Assembly (NCBI RefSeq): GCF_021768455.1
Contig: NZ_JAIZVX010000023.1
Span: 1 to 35,267, forward strand
DNA length: 35,267 nucleotides
Source of the DNA: Aquabacterium sp.
GTDB taxonomy: Bacteria > Pseudomonadota > Gammaproteobacteria > Burkholderiales > Burkholderiaceae_C
Reading direction: 5' to 3'
Shown one piece after another: positions 1-9,353 of this stretch. The notes below the pieces were generated by a model. The model worked only from the letters and a program-made list of their open reading frames with translations. It made no database searches and was not told the DNA's origin. The translations under genes were made by a program, and so were the position numbers. The stretch's first letter is position 1, and each line of letters starts with the position of its first letter.

Positions 1-606
1 CGTGGCCTGGGCCTGCGCCAGGGCGCGGGACTCGGCGGCGGCGTTGAAGGGGTTGCCGGCGCAGGCCAGCCAGGCCAGGCGCGGCAGGGTGAGCAGCCAG
101 CCGGGCAGGGCATCGAGCTGGTTGGCCGAGATCCGCAACAGCGCCAGTGCCTGGCATTGCGCCAGGGATTCGGGCAGGGTTCGCAGGCGGTTGCCCGCCA
201 GCATCAGTTTTTCCATGGGCGCGCAGTGGCCGATGCGCGCGGGCAGCTCGGTCAGGGCGTTGTCGGTCAGGATCAGCCAGCGCAGCGTGGGCGCCAGGGC
301 CTCGGGCGGCACATGGGTGATCCGGTTGGCCTTGAAGCCCACCATGCTGAGCTCGGGCAGGCTGCCCAGCACGGGCGGCAGCACGGTGAAGGGATTGTTC
401 GAGGCAAAGAGCACCCGCAGCCGCGTGAACTCGCCCAGCCAGTCTGGCAGGGTGGTGAGCTGGTTGCCGCTGAGGTCGAGCACCTCCAGCGTGGGGGCCA
501 GGTCGCGCAGGGCGTCGGGCACGGTGCGCAGGTCGGCGCTCAGCTTCAGCTCGCGGGCACCGGCCAGCTCGCCGGCCTGGAGCCGGTGCAGGGTGGAGTG
601 GGTCAT
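1..606 (-). CDS. Leucine-rich-repeat protein, N-terminal part (possible LRR protein kinase)
   Basis: The minus strand reads from an ATG at 604-606 and stays open to the window edge, so only about 202 N-terminal residues are seen. The translation begins MTHSTLHRLQAGELAGARELK. From about residue 35 it shows repeated LRR units of the form LxxLxLSxNxLxxLP: LEVLDLSGNQLTTLP, LRVLFASNNPFTVLP, LRWLILTDNALTELP, EKLMLAGNRLRTLP and LALLRISANQLDALP. No signal peptide is visible, so the protein is probably cytoplasmic. In Burkholderiales and pseudomonads, LRR blocks starting like this are often fused to a Ser/Thr-kinase-like domain. That domain would lie outside the window, so the kinase part is inference. 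A TAACAT box ends seven bases before the ATG and GGGGG lies just before the start. Confidence 0.8.
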   Translation of the reverse strand, partial: MTHSTLHRLQAGELAGARELKLSADLRTVPDALRDLAPTLEVLDLSGNQLTTLPDWLGEFTRLRVLFASNNPFTVLPPVLGSLPELSMVGFKANRITHVPPEALAPTLRWLILTDNALTELPARIGHCAPMEKLMLAGNRLRTLPESLAQCQALALLRISANQLDALPGWLLTLPRLAWLACAGNPFNAAAESRALAQAQAT

Positions 607-613
607 GCCCCCG

Positions 614-619
614 ATGTTA
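614..619 (-). promoter_or_regulatory. Candidate -10 box of the LRR gene (near-leaderless)
   Basis: TAACAT on the minus strand, seven bases before the ATG at 606. Transcription would begin at or next to the start codon. No good -35 hexamer is visible. Confidence 0.35.
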
Positions 620-677
620 GTCGGCCGTACCGTGACCCATGGCACGTTCGGCAGAGTGGTGTCGACGCAGGTGGCGC

Positions 678-704
678 TCAAGGCGCCGGGTATTTGTCCG
701 AAAA
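678..704 (+). promoter_or_regulatory. Candidate FliA (sigma-28) promoter of the first MCP gene
   Basis: TCAAGGCG (678-685), an 11-base spacer, then TCCGAAAA (697-704). The sigma-28 pattern is TAAAG or TCAAG, a spacer, then GCCGATAA. The -35 core TCAAG is exact and six of the eight -10 positions agree. The predicted transcript start near 711 gives a leader of about 58 bases to the ATG at 769. Confidence 0.55.
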
Positions 705-768
705 ATGACCATTGTCTGTCTGCCTTTCGAACACGCCGCCTGGGGCGATCCGTGTAGGGCACCACCTG

Positions 769-2352
769 ATGGGGTTGAGCATGGGATTCCGGAACGCGTC
801 GATCAAGGCCAAGCTGGCTTGGGCCTTTGGGGGCTTGTCGGCCCTCGTGCTGCTGGTGGGCACGCTGGGGCTGCTGGCCCTGACCCATGGCACCGAGCAC
901 TTCACCACCTATATCCACGGGGTCAATGCCCGCGCCGAGGTGAGCGGCCATGTGCGCCATGCCGTCTACCGCCGCGCCCTGGCCGCCCGCGATCTGGTCC
1001 TGGCCAGCAACCCGGCCGAGCACGAACGCTTGCAGGCCGAGGTCAAGTCGGCCCACGAGGCGGTGCAGACCCAGCTCAAGCAGCTGCAGACCATGATTGC
1101 GAGCGCAACAGACACGTCCGACGAGGCGCGCAAGCTCGTGGCCGACATGGCCGAGATCGAGTCGCGCTATGGCCCGGTGGCCCTGAAGATCGCGACCCTG
1201 GCCGCACAGGACAAGGACGAGGAAGCCATCGTGGTGCTCAACACCGACTGCATGCCCCTGCTGGCCAAGTTCTCGGGCGTGCTGAAGGACTACACCGCCC
1301 TCACCGAGCGCCGCGCCCACGAGGTGGCCGATGCCGCCGAGGCCTATGCCGCCCGCCAGCGTGCCATCTTGCTGGTCAGCTGTGCCGCTGCCCTGGGCCT
1401 GGCCGTGGCTGCCGGGGTGGTGATCACGCGCAGCCTGATGGCCGACCTGGGCGCCGACCCGCATGAACTCGGCCTGCTGGCCCAGCGCGTGGCCGATGGC
1501 GACCTGCAGCCCGTGGCCAGCATGGCCTCGGCCCCGCGTGGCAGCGTGCTGGCCTCGCTCGGCGCCATGCAGGGCAGCCTGTCGGACATCGTGGGCCGGG
1601 TGCGCGAGGCCTCGGAAGCCATTGCCAACGGCACCAGCGAGATCGCCCAGGGCAACAACGACCTGAGCCATCGGACCGAAGAGCAGGTCAACGCCCTGCA
1701 GCAGACCTCGGCGACCATGGACGTGCTGGGCAGCATGGTCAACGACAACGCACAGAGCGCCCGCCAGGCCAGCGAACTGGCGGTGGGGGCCAGCGCCGTC
1801 GCCGGCAAGGGCGGCGAGGTGGTCAGCCAGGTGGTCGACACCATGCGCGGCATCCACGAGAGCTCGCGCAAGATCAGCGACATCATTGGCGTGATCGACG
1901 GCATCGCCTTCCAAACGAACATCCTGGCGCTGAACGCCGCGGTGGAAGCGGCCCGGGCGGGCGAGCAGGGACGGGGCTTCTCGGTGGTGGCCAGCGAGGT
2001 GCGCAGCCTGGCGCAACGCAGCGCCACCTCTGCCCGCGAGATCAAGACGCTGATCACCGGCAGCGTGGAGCAGGTCAGCCGTGGTGCGGCCCTGGTCGAC
2101 GAGGCCGGGGCCACCATGTCGGAAATCGTTCAGGCCATCCAGAAGGTCAGCGACATCGTCAGCGAGATCAGTGAATCCAGCGAGGACCAGCGCGCCGGTG
2201 TCAGCCAGATCGGCGAAACCGTGATCCAGATCGACACCACGGCGCAGCAGAACGCGGCCATGGTGGAGCAGATCGCGGCAGCGGCTGGCAGCCTCAACCA
2301 CCAGTCAGAAGGGCTGGTGCGCGCCGTTGCGGCCTTCCGCACCGCGGCCTGA
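769..2352 (+). CDS. Methyl-accepting chemotaxis protein (MCP1)
   Basis: Inner-membrane chemoreceptor of about 527 residues that would signal through CheA/CheW. A first membrane segment (about residues 17-39) precedes a periplasmic helical ligand-binding region of the four-helix-bundle type. A second membrane segment (about 205-226) is followed by a HAMP-like stretch and a long cytoplasmic coiled coil. The hairpin tip has the conserved [20 protein letters not shown] and [12 protein letters not shown]. The C-terminus (AVAAFRTAA) has no NWETF-type CheR/CheB tether. Two starts are possible: ATG 769 (AGGG nine bases upstream) and ATG 781 (GGGG six bases upstream, giving [12 protein letters not shown]). 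An in-frame ATG at 712 lies right at the predicted transcript start and is unlikely. The ligand is unknown. The gene is convergent with a second MCP gene, and a strong hairpin lies between them. Confidence 0.93.
   Translation: MGLSMGFRNASIKAKLAWAFGGLSALVLLVGTLGLLALTHGTEHFTTYIHGVNARAEVSGHVRHAVYRRALAARDLVLASNPAEHERLQAEVKSAHEAVQTQLKQLQTMIASATDTSDEARKLVADMAEIESRYGPVALKIATLAAQDKDEEAIVVLNTDCMPLLAKFSGVLKDYTALTERRAHEVADAAEAYAARQRAILLVSCAAALGLAVAAGVVITRSLMADLGADPHELGLLAQRVADGDLQPVASMASAPRGSVLASLGAMQGSLSDIVGRVREASEAIANGTSEIAQGNNDLSHRTEEQVNALQQTSATMDVLGSMVNDNAQSARQASELAVGASAVAGKGGEVVSQVVDTMRGIHESSRKISDIIGVIDGIAFQTNILALNAAVEAARAGEQGRGFSVVASEVRSLAQRSATSAREIKTLITGSVEQVSRGAALVDEAGATMSEIVQAIQKVSDIVSEISESSEDQRAGVSQIGETVIQIDTTAQQNAAMVEQIAAAAGSLNHQSEGLVRAVAAFRTAA
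1906..1949. repeat. 44-bp perfect inverted repeat, copy 1 (inside MCP1)
   Basis: This stretch encodes the [15 protein letters not shown] tip of MCP1. It is identical, in opposite orientation, to 2789-2832 in MCP2, including the less common pair CAA ACG for Gln-Thr. MCP3 differs here (CAG ACC). Confidence 0.8.
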
Positions 2353-2360
2353 TGGGCCAG

Positions 2361-2386
2361 GCCAGCGCCCTGACGGGGGCGCTGGC
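2361..2386. terminator. Hairpin between convergent MCP genes (likely bidirectional terminator)
   Basis: GCCAGCGCCC (2361-2370) pairs perfectly with GGGCGCTGGC (2377-2386) around a six-base loop. It sits in the 36-bp gap between the MCP1 stop (2352) and the MCP2 stop (2389). Neither strand has a clear T-run, so intrinsic termination may be weak. Confidence 0.6.
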
Positions 2387-2388
2387 GT

Positions 2389-3933
2389 TCAGGCCACTTT
2401 GAACCCGCGCGTCAGGCCCACCAGGTTGTGGGCCTGTTCCTTGAGGCTCTCGGCCGCGGCGGCCGATTGCTCCACGAGGGCGGCGTTCTGCTGGGTCATC
2501 TGGTCCAGGTCGGCCACCGAGTGGTTGATCTGAGCGAGGCCAGTTTCCTGTTCGCGGGCCGCGGCGGCGATCTCGGCAATGATGTCGTTGACGCGCTGGG
2601 TGGAGGTCACCACCTCCTGGATGGTCTCGCCGGCTTCGGTCACCAGGCGGTGCCCTTCGGCCACGCGCTCCACGTTGCCGGTGATCAGGCTCTTGATCTC
2701 GCGGGCGGCCTCGGCGCTGCGTTGCGCCAGGCTGCGCACCTCGCCGGCCACCACGGCAAAACCACGCCCTTGTTCACCGGCGCGGGCGGCTTCCACCGCG
2801 GCGTTCAGCGCCAGGATGTTCGTTTGGAAGGCAATGCCGTCGATCACACCGATGATGTCGCCGATCTTGCGCGAGCTCTCGCTGATGTCGCCCATGGTGC
2901 TCACCACGCGTGAGACGACCTCGCCGCCGCGCTGCGCCACCGCCGAAGCCGAGTTGGCCAGCTGGTTGGCCATGCGGGCCGATTCGGCCGTCTGCGTCAC
3001 GGTGCCGGTCAGCTCTTCGCTGGCCGAGGCGGTTTGCTGCAGGTGGCTGGCGGTCTGCTCGGTGCGGGTCGACAGCTCGGTGTTGCCGATGCTGATCTGA
3101 GAGCTGGCGGTCCCGATGGATTCGCTCGATTCCTGGATCGATTTCACCAGCTGATGCAGCGAGCGCTGCATGAGTTGCAGCTCGCGTTGCAGCTCGGAGA
3201 GCTCGTCGCGGCCCTTGACGCGGATCTCGCGGGTCAGGTCGCCCTCGGCAATCGAGGTGGTCTCGGCCACCACGTGCCCCAGCGGCTTCGTCACCGAGCG
3301 GGTGATCAGCCAGGCGGTCGCGCCGCCGAGCAGCATGGCGGTGACCATGAGCCCGATGAGTTGCGTCTCGGTGCGGCGCACATCGCTTTCATTGGCGGCG
3401 ATGCGCTGGCTCACCCGCTGGCGCTGGTAGTCGACCAGGGTGCTGATGCCCTGGTCGTAAGCGGCCACGGCAGGCAGCATCTGCCCCTCGATCATGGCCA
3501 TGGCGGTTTCGCCGTCCTTGGCCTTCAGGGCATCGAAGACCTGGTTGCGGGCTTTCACATAGGTTTCACGGCGCAGGGCGATGTCGGCCAGCAGGGCCTT
3601 GCCCTGGTCGCTGTCGATCAGGCCGCTCAGCTCCTTCTGCACGGCGCTGATGCGCTCGGAGGTTTCCTTGATCAGGGGCTGAAAGTGTTCCGAGACCGCC
3701 GCGTGGTTGTTGGACTTGACCATGGCGATGGTGCGGGTGGCATTGAGCACCGTCATGGAACGCCAGTTGTCGGCCAGGTTGGCCCGTGTCTGCAGCGAGA
3801 GCAGGTAGTGCAGTTCGCCCTGGAGGGCGCCCAGCCGGTGGTAGCTCACGCCCACCAGCACGGCCATCAGAACCAGGGTCAGGCCGAAGCCCAGCGTCAG
3901 GCGCTGGCCCATGCGGAAATCGTTCAAGTTCAA
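2389..3933 (-). CDS. Methyl-accepting chemotaxis protein (MCP2), TTG start
   Basis: Inner-membrane chemoreceptor of 514 residues. The chosen start is TTG at 3931-3933, giving [17 protein letters not shown]. It has GGAG six bases upstream, and MNLND is a common beginning in this receptor family. The first in-frame ATG (3912) would remove seven residues and has no good ribosome site. Membrane segment 1 is at about 11-29, a four-helix-bundle periplasmic region follows, membrane segment 2 is at about 191-210, then HAMP ([21 protein letters not shown]) and the signalling domain with [20 protein letters not shown] and [19 protein letters not shown]. There is no C-terminal CheR pentapeptide. The open frame also extends further upstream, but that part is GC-rich noise. 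No sigma-28 site was found upstream. Confidence 0.93.
   Translation of the reverse strand: MNLNDFRMGQRLTLGFGLTLVLMAVLVGVSYHRLGALQGELHYLLSLQTRANLADNWRSMTVLNATRTIAMVKSNNHAAVSEHFQPLIKETSERISAVQKELSGLIDSDQGKALLADIALRRETYVKARNQVFDALKAKDGETAMAMIEGQMLPAVAAYDQGISTLVDYQRQRVSQRIAANESDVRRTETQLIGLMVTAMLLGGATAWLITRSVTKPLGHVVAETTSIAEGDLTREIRVKGRDELSELQRELQLMQRSLHQLVKSIQESSESIGTASSQISIGNTELSTRTEQTASHLQQTASASEELTGTVTQTAESARMANQLANSASAVAQRGGEVVSRVVSTMGDISESSRKIGDIIGVIDGIAFQTNILALNAAVEAARAGEQGRGFAVVAGEVRSLAQRSAEAAREIKSLITGNVERVAEGHRLVTEAGETIQEVVTSTQRVNDIIAEIAAAAREQETGLAQINHSVADLDQMTQQNAALVEQSAAAAESLKEQAHNLVGLTRGFKVA
2789..2832. repeat. 44-bp perfect inverted repeat, copy 2 (inside MCP2)
   Basis: Reverse complement of 1906-1949 in MCP1, with no mismatch over 44 bases. 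The arms lie about 840 bp apart. Confidence 0.8.
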
Positions 3934-4078
3934 GGCGCACTCCAATGCCACGTGGGCATGTGCGCGGTCGGCCGCCCAGCCGGGCCGCGCAGGTTTCAGA
4001 CCACCTGAGTCTGGCCTGCCGCGGCGTCGCCAAAGCGGCAATAAGCACGGGTTTGCGGGGTGTTGTGGACGGTGTGCA

Positions 4079-5623
4079 TCACACGCGGAAGACTGCCACC
4101 ATCTGCGCCAGGCTGCCGGCCTGTTGCTGAAGGCTGCCTGCGGCGGCGGCCGATTCCTCCACCAGGGCGGCGTTCTGCTGGGTCACCTCGTCGAGCTGGC
4201 TGGCCGCGCTGGCCACCTGGGCAATGCCCTGGGTCTGCTCCTGCGTGGCGGCGCTGATCTCGCCGATCAGGTCGGACACGCGCTGGACCTGCCGCACGAT
4301 GTCGCCCATGGCCTCACCCGCCTGGTTGACCAGGGCGGCCCCGCTTTCCACCTGGGTGACGCTTTGGCCGATCAGGGACTTGATCTCGCGGGCGGCCTCG
4401 GCCGAGCGGCTGGCCAGCGTGCGCACCTCGCTCGCCACCACCGCGAAGCCGCGGCCCTGTTCGCCGGCGCGGGCCGCTTCCACCGCGGCATTCAGCGCCA
4501 GGATGTTGGTCTGGAAGGCGATGCCGTCGATCACGCCGATGATGTCGCTGATCTTGCGCGAGCTGGCCGTGATGCCATCCATGGTCTGCACCACCTGGGC
4601 CACCACGGCACCGCCGCGGCTGGCGCTCTCGCTGGCGGTCTGGGCCAGCTGGTTGGCGGTGCGGGCGGTGTCGGCGCTTTGCTGCACGGTCGAGGCCAGT
4701 TCTTCCATCGAGGCCACCGTCTGTTGCAGGTTGGCGGCCTGCATCTCGGTGCGCTGAGAGAGGTCGCTGTTCCCGGTGGCGATCTGTGCCGTGCCCGTGG
4801 CGATCGAGTCGCTGCTCTGGCGCACCTGGCTCACGATGCGCAGCAGGCTGTCGTTCATGCCGCGCAGGGCGCCCAGCAGCTGGCCGGTTTCGTCCTGCCC
4901 GCCACCGGGGATGGGCGAGCGCAGGTCGCCCTGGGCCACGGCCTGTGCCACCGTCATGGCCTGGTGAAGCGGCTGCGTGATCGACCGGGTGATGGCCCAG
5001 GCCAGGCCTGCGCCCACCATGGCGGCGGTCAGGGCGGTGAGGCCAGCGGTCCACATCACGGCCTCGTTCAGCGCGCCCACCGTGGCAGCCGACGCTTTCA
5101 TCTTTTGGGTCTGCAGCGTGCGCAGGTCGTCCAGTGCTTTGAAATAGTTGGTTTGAAGCGGGCGAACCTGGGTGATGAGCATGGCGGCCGCCTCGTCACG
5201 GCGGCCTGTGCTGCTGAGGGTCACGCTTTCGTTGATGGCCGTCACGTAAGGTTTGCGCGCCTCGACCAAGGCAGCAAGCGCCCGACGTCCATCCTCGTGC
5301 TGGATGCCTGCCTCCAGCTTCGCGTAGATCGCGTCGCTGTCTTGACGGATCTCGGCCATGCGCGCCTTTTCCTTGTTCTGGTCGGCCACCTCGGCCAGCA
5401 TGGCAATGTTGCGTACGGCCCTGGCCACCACATTGGCGTTGTCCTTGAGGCGGGTGATCTGCTCCACCTTGACCATCCGGTCGTCCAGCAGATGGCTGAC
5501 TTCCTGGTTGACCGTCTTGAGCTTCCAGGTCGTGATGCCTGCCAACAGCAGGATGGCGGCAATCAGCAGGGCAAAGCCCAGACCCAGCCTTGCCCCGATG
5601 GGCCATTGGCGCAGTGCGTTCAT
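4079..5623 (-). CDS. Methyl-accepting chemotaxis protein (MCP3)
   Basis: Inner-membrane chemoreceptor of 514 residues, the same length as MCP2 and in the same orientation. The start ATG at 5621-5623 ([20 protein letters not shown]) has AAAGGGA with a six-base spacing. Membrane segment 1 is at about 11-31. A helical sensor region with [22 protein letters not shown], typical of Tar-like four-helix-bundle receptors, precedes membrane segment 2 at about 188-210. HAMP ([22 protein letters not shown]) and the signalling domain with [20 protein letters not shown] follow. It ends AQMVAVFRV, without a CheR tether. A FliA-type promoter lies upstream in the 136-bp gap shared with divergent chaA. The gap to MCP2 (3934-4078) shows no clear terminator, so the two could be cotranscribed. 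Confidence 0.93.
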   Translation of the reverse strand: MNALRQWPIGARLGLGFALLIAAILLLAGITTWKLKTVNQEVSHLLDDRMVKVEQITRLKDNANVVARAVRNIAMLAEVADQNKEKARMAEIRQDSDAIYAKLEAGIQHEDGRRALAALVEARKPYVTAINESVTLSSTGRRDEAAAMLITQVRPLQTNYFKALDDLRTLQTQKMKASAATVGALNEAVMWTAGLTALTAAMVGAGLAWAITRSITQPLHQAMTVAQAVAQGDLRSPIPGGGQDETGQLLGALRGMNDSLLRIVSQVRQSSDSIATGTAQIATGNSDLSQRTEMQAANLQQTVASMEELASTVQQSADTARTANQLAQTASESASRGGAVVAQVVQTMDGITASSRKISDIIGVIDGIAFQTNILALNAAVEAARAGEQGRGFAVVASEVRTLASRSAEAAREIKSLIGQSVTQVESGAALVNQAGEAMGDIVRQVQRVSDLIGEISAATQEQTQGIAQVASAASQLDEVTQQNAALVEESAAAAGSLQQQAGSLAQMVAVFRV

Positions 5624-5672
5624 CGCAAATCCCTTTTGTCTTGGACAGCCAGCATTCCAGCTGTTGACGCTC

Positions 5673-5699
5673 ATATCGGGATGTGATCGATTGACTTGA
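5673..5699 (-). promoter_or_regulatory. Candidate FliA (sigma-28) promoter of the MCP3 gene
   Basis: On the minus strand: TCAAGTCA (5699 down to 5692), an 11-base spacer, then CCCGATAT (5680 down to 5673). This closely fits the sigma-28 pattern TCAAG...GCCGATAA with the right spacing. The predicted start near 5666 gives a leader of about 43 bases. Confidence 0.65.
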
Positions 5700-5726
5700 G
5701 GTGCCGCGCGCGCTTGTTCCTACAAT
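5696..5726 (+). promoter_or_regulatory. Candidate sigma-70 promoter of chaA
   Basis: TACAAT (5721-5726) is a good -10 box, with TTGAGG (5696-5701) 19 bases upstream as a suboptimal -35. It overlaps the -35 of the divergent FliA-type promoter. The leader would be about 27 bases. Confidence 0.45.
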
Positions 5727-5759
5727 GGGCTGCATTTCAACCCGCAACCGGTGTCATCC

Positions 5760-6827
5760 ATGGCGAATTGGCCGCTTTTCGTACCCATCGGCGCCAGCGT
5801 CCTGCTGGGAGCCTCCAGCTGGCTGGGCGGCAGTCTGCCCATGCTCCTGCTGATCGGTGCGGGCCTGGTGGCGGCGGTGATGGCCTCGGTGCACCACGCC
5901 GAACTCATCGCCCACAAGCTCGGCGAGCCCCTGGGCACCCTGGTGCTGGCTTTGGCGGTGACGGTGATCGAGGTGGCCCTCATCGTCACCATGATGTTGG
6001 CCGGGGGCGAGAAGGCCGCTGCCGTGCCGCGCGACACCGTCTACGCCGCCGTGATGATCATCTGCACCGGTGTGGTGGGCTTGTGCCTGCTGATTGGGGG
6101 CGTCAAGCACCGCGAGCAGACCTTCCGTGCGGATGGTGCCAACGCCGCGCTCAGCGCCCTCATGGCCCTGGCCGCGCTGACCCTGGTGCTGCCCACCTTC
6201 ACGACCACCACCTCGGGCGGCACCTACAGCACCGCCCAGCTGGCCTTTGCGGGGGTGGCCTCGCTGGTGCTGTGGCTGGTGTTTGTGTTCGTGCAGACGG
6301 TGCGCCACCGCGACTACTTCCTGCCTGTGGGCGATGCGGCCGACGTAGACGCCCACGCTCACCCGCCCACGGCCGCCCAGGCCTGGGCCAGCCTGGGCTT
6401 GCTGGTGGTGTCACTGGTGGCCGTGATCGGCCTGGCCAAGGTGCTCTCGCCTGCCATCGAAGGGGCGGTGGAGGCCCATGGCCTGCCCAAGGCCGTGATC
6501 GGCGTGGTGATCGCCTTGCTCGTGCTGCTGCCTGAAACCGTGGCCGCCGCCCGCGCCGCCATGGCCAACCGTCTGCAGACCAGCCTGAACCTGGCCATCG
6601 GCTCGGCCCTGGCCAGCATCGGCCTGACCATCCCGGCCGTGGTGTGCGTGGCCGTGTGGCTCAAGCTGCCGCTGCAACTGGGCATCGAAGGCAAGGACCT
6701 GGTGCTGCTGGCCGTCACCTTCGGCATCGGCACCCTCACCATGGCCCAGGGCCGCACGACCATCATGCAGGGTGCGGTGCACCTGGTGATCTTTGCCGCG
6801 TTCGTGTTGTTGACGCTGGTGCCTTGA
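5760..6827 (+). CDS. chaA: ChaA-type calcium (sodium)/proton antiporter
   Basis: Polytopic inner-membrane cation/proton exchanger of the CaCA superfamily, 355 residues, close to the E. coli ChaA length of 366. The first repeat has GEPLGTLVLALAVTVIEVAL (about residues 50-70), with the acidic residues that carry Ca2+ in this family. The second, inverted repeat has VVIALLVLLPETVAAARAA. About ten hydrophobic segments can be counted, with a His/Asp-rich loop (DADVDAHAHPP-like) in the middle. The likely role is extrusion of Ca2+ or Na+ in exchange for protons. The ATG at 5760 is used; an in-frame GTG at 5751 would add three residues. The ribosome site is weak. The stop at 6825-6827 is 18 bp before the next gene, so some read-through is likely. 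Confidence 0.88.
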   Translation: MANWPLFVPIGASVLLGASSWLGGSLPMLLLIGAGLVAAVMASVHHAELIAHKLGEPLGTLVLALAVTVIEVALIVTMMLAGGEKAAAVPRDTVYAAVMIICTGVVGLCLLIGGVKHREQTFRADGANAALSALMALAALTLVLPTFTTTTSGGTYSTAQLAFAGVASLVLWLVFVFVQTVRHRDYFLPVGDAADVDAHAHPPTAAQAWASLGLLVVSLVAVIGLAKVLSPAIEGAVEAHGLPKAVIGVVIALLVLLPETVAAARAAMANRLQTSLNLAIGSALASIGLTIPAVVCVAVWLKLPLQLGIEGKDLVLLAVTFGIGTLTMAQGRTTIMQGAVHLVIFAAFVLLTLVP

Positions 6828-7354
<527 letters not shown>

Positions 7355-7377
7355 GTGAGCCGCGCTTCAAGGAATCC

Positions 7378-7776
7378 ATGCCAAGCATCCTCCCCCTCTA
7401 CGCTGCCCTCCTGGGCCTGCTGTTTTTCTACCTGAGCGTGCGGACCATCGGCGTGCGCCGCAGGCTGCAGATCGGCATCGGCACGGGTGACAGCCCCGAG
7501 ATGTTGCGGGCCGTGCGGGTGCATTCGAACTTTGCCGAATACGTGCCGCTGGTGCTGGTGCTGGTTTTTCTGGTGGAGTCGCAGGGGGCGCCCGCGCTGC
7601 TGGTGCACGCGCTGGGGCTGTGCCTGCTGCTGGGGCGGTGTGCGCACGCTTACGGCGTCAGCCAGGTGAAAGAGACCTTTGCCTTCCGTATCACCGGCAT
7701 GATGCTGACCTTCACGGCCCTGCTGGGCTCGTGCGCTTTCCTGCTCTGGCGTCAGGCCGCGCACTTCGCTGCCTGA
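7378..7776 (+). CDS. MAPEG family membrane protein
   Basis: Small integral membrane protein of 132 residues with four hydrophobic segments. The MAPEG signature is visible as RAVRVHSNFAEYVPLVLVL after the first segment, followed by the conserved R-CAHAYGV region in the third. The family (membrane-associated proteins in eicosanoid and glutathione metabolism) includes glutathione-dependent transferases. Bacterial members of this type have no settled substrate. The ATG at 7378 (MPSILPLYAALLG) has AAGGA a few bases upstream. The frame is open to 7348, but those extra residues have no ribosome site. Confidence 0.88.
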   Translation: MPSILPLYAALLGLLFFYLSVRTIGVRRRLQIGIGTGDSPEMLRAVRVHSNFAEYVPLVLVLVFLVESQGAPALLVHALGLCLLLGRCAHAYGVSQVKETFAFRITGMMLTFTALLGSCAFLLWRQAAHFAA

Positions 7777-7783
7777 GCCGCCC

Positions 7784-8281
7784 ATGCGCTGCCCGAGCCG
7801 CCGCTTCTCGCTCTTGGTCGTCGCAGGCCTGTGTGTCGCGCTTCAGGCCGGCCTGGTCAAGGCCCAGTCACGGTCGCCAGCCTCGCTGGAAGCCGCTGTC
7901 CGGGCCTATGCGCGCAGCCAGGGCGCCGGCGATGTGTCAGGCTTTCGCCATGCCTTGTTCGACCTCAATCGCGACGGGCAGGACGACGCCTTGGTGCTGC
8001 TCACCGGCCCCGACTGGTGCGGCTCGGGTGGCTGCACACTGTTGGTGTGGCGCGGCGTGGGCGGTCGTTTCCAGCGTGTGTCGGTGAGCAGCGTGACGGG
8101 CGAGCCCTTGCGTGTGCTGGCAAGTGAGCGCCGCCACGGTTGGGCCACCCTGATCGTGCACGCACGCGGTCACGGTGAAGCACTGATGCGCTTCAACGGG
8201 CGGCGCTACCCGGGCAACCCTTCGCTGGCGCCGCTGGCCAGCGAGGCGCAGCTGGGCCAGGCGCAGGTGGTGATGCCATGA
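7784..8281 (+). CDS. Secreted protein of unknown function
   Basis: A 165-residue protein with a clear signal peptide: basic start MRCPSRR, hydrophobic core FSLLVVAGLCVALQAGL, likely cut after VKA. The mature part has DLNRDGQDDALVLLTG, an Asp-rich loop like those of FG-GAP or Ca2+-binding repeats, then DWCGSGGCTLLVWRG, where the two Cys probably form a disulfide. Proteins with this 'DxDGDGxDEALVLL...WCGSGGCTL' layout are common in proteobacteria and unnamed. It is probably periplasmic or a surface protein. It starts seven bases after the MAPEG stop and so is likely cotranscribed with it. Confidence 0.78.
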   Translation: MRCPSRRFSLLVVAGLCVALQAGLVKAQSRSPASLEAAVRAYARSQGAGDVSGFRHALFDLNRDGQDDALVLLTGPDWCGSGGCTLLVWRGVGGRFQRVSVSSVTGEPLRVLASERRHGWATLIVHARGHGEALMRFNGRRYPGNPSLAPLASEAQLGQAQVVMP

Positions 8282-8360
8282 GGGGTGCCCACCCCCATGC
8301 AGGCATCAAGGCACGGTTCGTGCAAGCGGGTGGCTTTTGCCTTCGCCCTGCGCGCACCCC

Positions 8361-8966
8361 ATGGACCGATCCTGCCGTTCGCCCTCCGCAGCCGTCAACG
8401 CCGAGGCCCCGTCACCTGCCGGGTTGAGCGCCTGGTTTCACGCCACGATGAACGCCGAGCGGCGACGGCATCTGGCCAGGCTGAGCTGGTGCCTGATCGG
8501 CATGGCCGTCGGGGTGTCGCTCGCGCTGTGGTGTGTGGGGCCCCCGGCCTCGCCTTTCTTGCTGGCCTCACTGGGGGGATCGGCGGTGTTCCTGTTTGGC
8601 CTGACCAAGGCGCCTGCTGCGCAGCCCCGCTCCTTGCTGGGTGGACACCTGGGGGGCGCGTTCATCGGCATCGCCTGCTACCAGTGCCTGGGTGACGCGT
8701 TGCCGGTGTACGCCCTGGCTCAGGTCCTGACCCTGGCCTGGATGATGCTGGCCCGCACCATGCACCCCCCGGCCGGGGCCAATCCCATGTTGATGATCCA
8801 TGTGCACGCGGGCTGGTCCACCTTGTGGGTCACCGTGCTGCCCGGCTTGCTGGCCTTGCTGTCGGTTGCCGTGGTGTGGAGCCGCTTGTACCCCGGGATG
8901 CACCGCTACCCGGTCTCCCCGCTGGCGCCCTCACCGCCCTCGCCGTTCTGGGGCGGATGGGATTGA
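8361..8966 (+). CDS. HPP family integral membrane protein
   Basis: Inner-membrane protein of 201 residues with four predicted membrane helices. The family name motif occurs as ARTMHPPAGANPMLM between helices 3 and 4, and the first helix is followed by GPPASPFLLASLGGSAVFLFG. In cyanobacteria an HPP protein has been linked to nitrite transport; the role of the proteobacterial forms is unclear. ATG 8361 is taken as the start. An in-frame TTG at 8337 and an ATG at 8448 (MNAERRRHLARLSW) are alternatives, the latter just before helix 1. The C-terminus is Pro/Ser-rich. Confidence 0.85.
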   Translation: MDRSCRSPSAAVNAEAPSPAGLSAWFHATMNAERRRHLARLSWCLIGMAVGVSLALWCVGPPASPFLLASLGGSAVFLFGLTKAPAAQPRSLLGGHLGGAFIGIACYQCLGDALPVYALAQVLTLAWMMLARTMHPPAGANPMLMIHVHAGWSTLWVTVLPGLLALLSVAVVWSRLYPGMHRYPVSPLAPSPPSPFWGGWD

Positions 8967-9008
8967 GGGGCATCGCCGACAATGCGGAGCCCACCGCGAT
9001 GTCACGCC

Positions 9009-9341
9009 ATGCCTGAAGCCAAAACCCTTGCCCTCTACCTCGTCACCGCCCTGGCCGAGATCGTGGGCTGCTACCTGCCCAGCCTGTGGCTCAGCCAGGG
9101 CCGAAGCGCCTGGTGGCTGGTACCGGGCGCGCTGAGCCTGGCCTTGTTTGCCTGGCTGCTGTCGCTGCATCCCCAGGCTTCGGGGCGCGTGTACGCGGCC
9201 TATGGCGGCGTCTACATTGCGGTGGCCGTGGCCTGGCTGTGGGCGGTTGACGGCATCCGACCCAGTGCCTGGGACGTGGTCGGCGCGGCCGTGGCGCTGC
9301 TGGGCATGGGCATCATCGTGATGGCGCCGCGCAGCGCCTGA
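9009..9341 (+). CDS. YnfA family (UPF0060) small membrane protein
   Basis: A 110-residue, four-helix inner-membrane protein. It carries family features: [16 protein letters not shown] with a membrane-embedded Glu, the [15 protein letters not shown] helix, [15 protein letters not shown], and a C-terminal [17 protein letters not shown] segment. YnfA proteins are related to small multidrug resistance transporters, and some promote export of cationic compounds; the function here is inferred. The ATG at 9009 ([18 protein letters not shown]) is preferred over the upstream in-frame codon at 8982. Confidence 0.92.
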   Translation: MPEAKTLALYLVTALAEIVGCYLPSLWLSQGRSAWWLVPGALSLALFAWLLSLHPQASGRVYAAYGGVYIAVAVAWLWAVDGIRPSAWDVVGAAVALLGMGIIVMAPRSA

Positions 9342-9353
9342 AGGGCCCACAGC

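Noticed and set aside
3934-4078. A sigma-28 or sigma-54 promoter for MCP2
   Set aside because: No TCAAG/GCCGATAA pair has the right spacing. A TGGCAT...TGC match to sigma-54 is one base short and overlaps the ribosome site.
2428-5686. Long plus-strand open frames opposite MCP2 and MCP3
   Set aside because: They are low-complexity His/Gly/Leu shadows of the conserved chemoreceptor genes on the minus strand.
5691-5726. TTGACT at 5691 as the -35 of chaA
   Set aside because: It lies 24 bases from TACAAT, too far. These bases fit the divergent FliA -35 instead.
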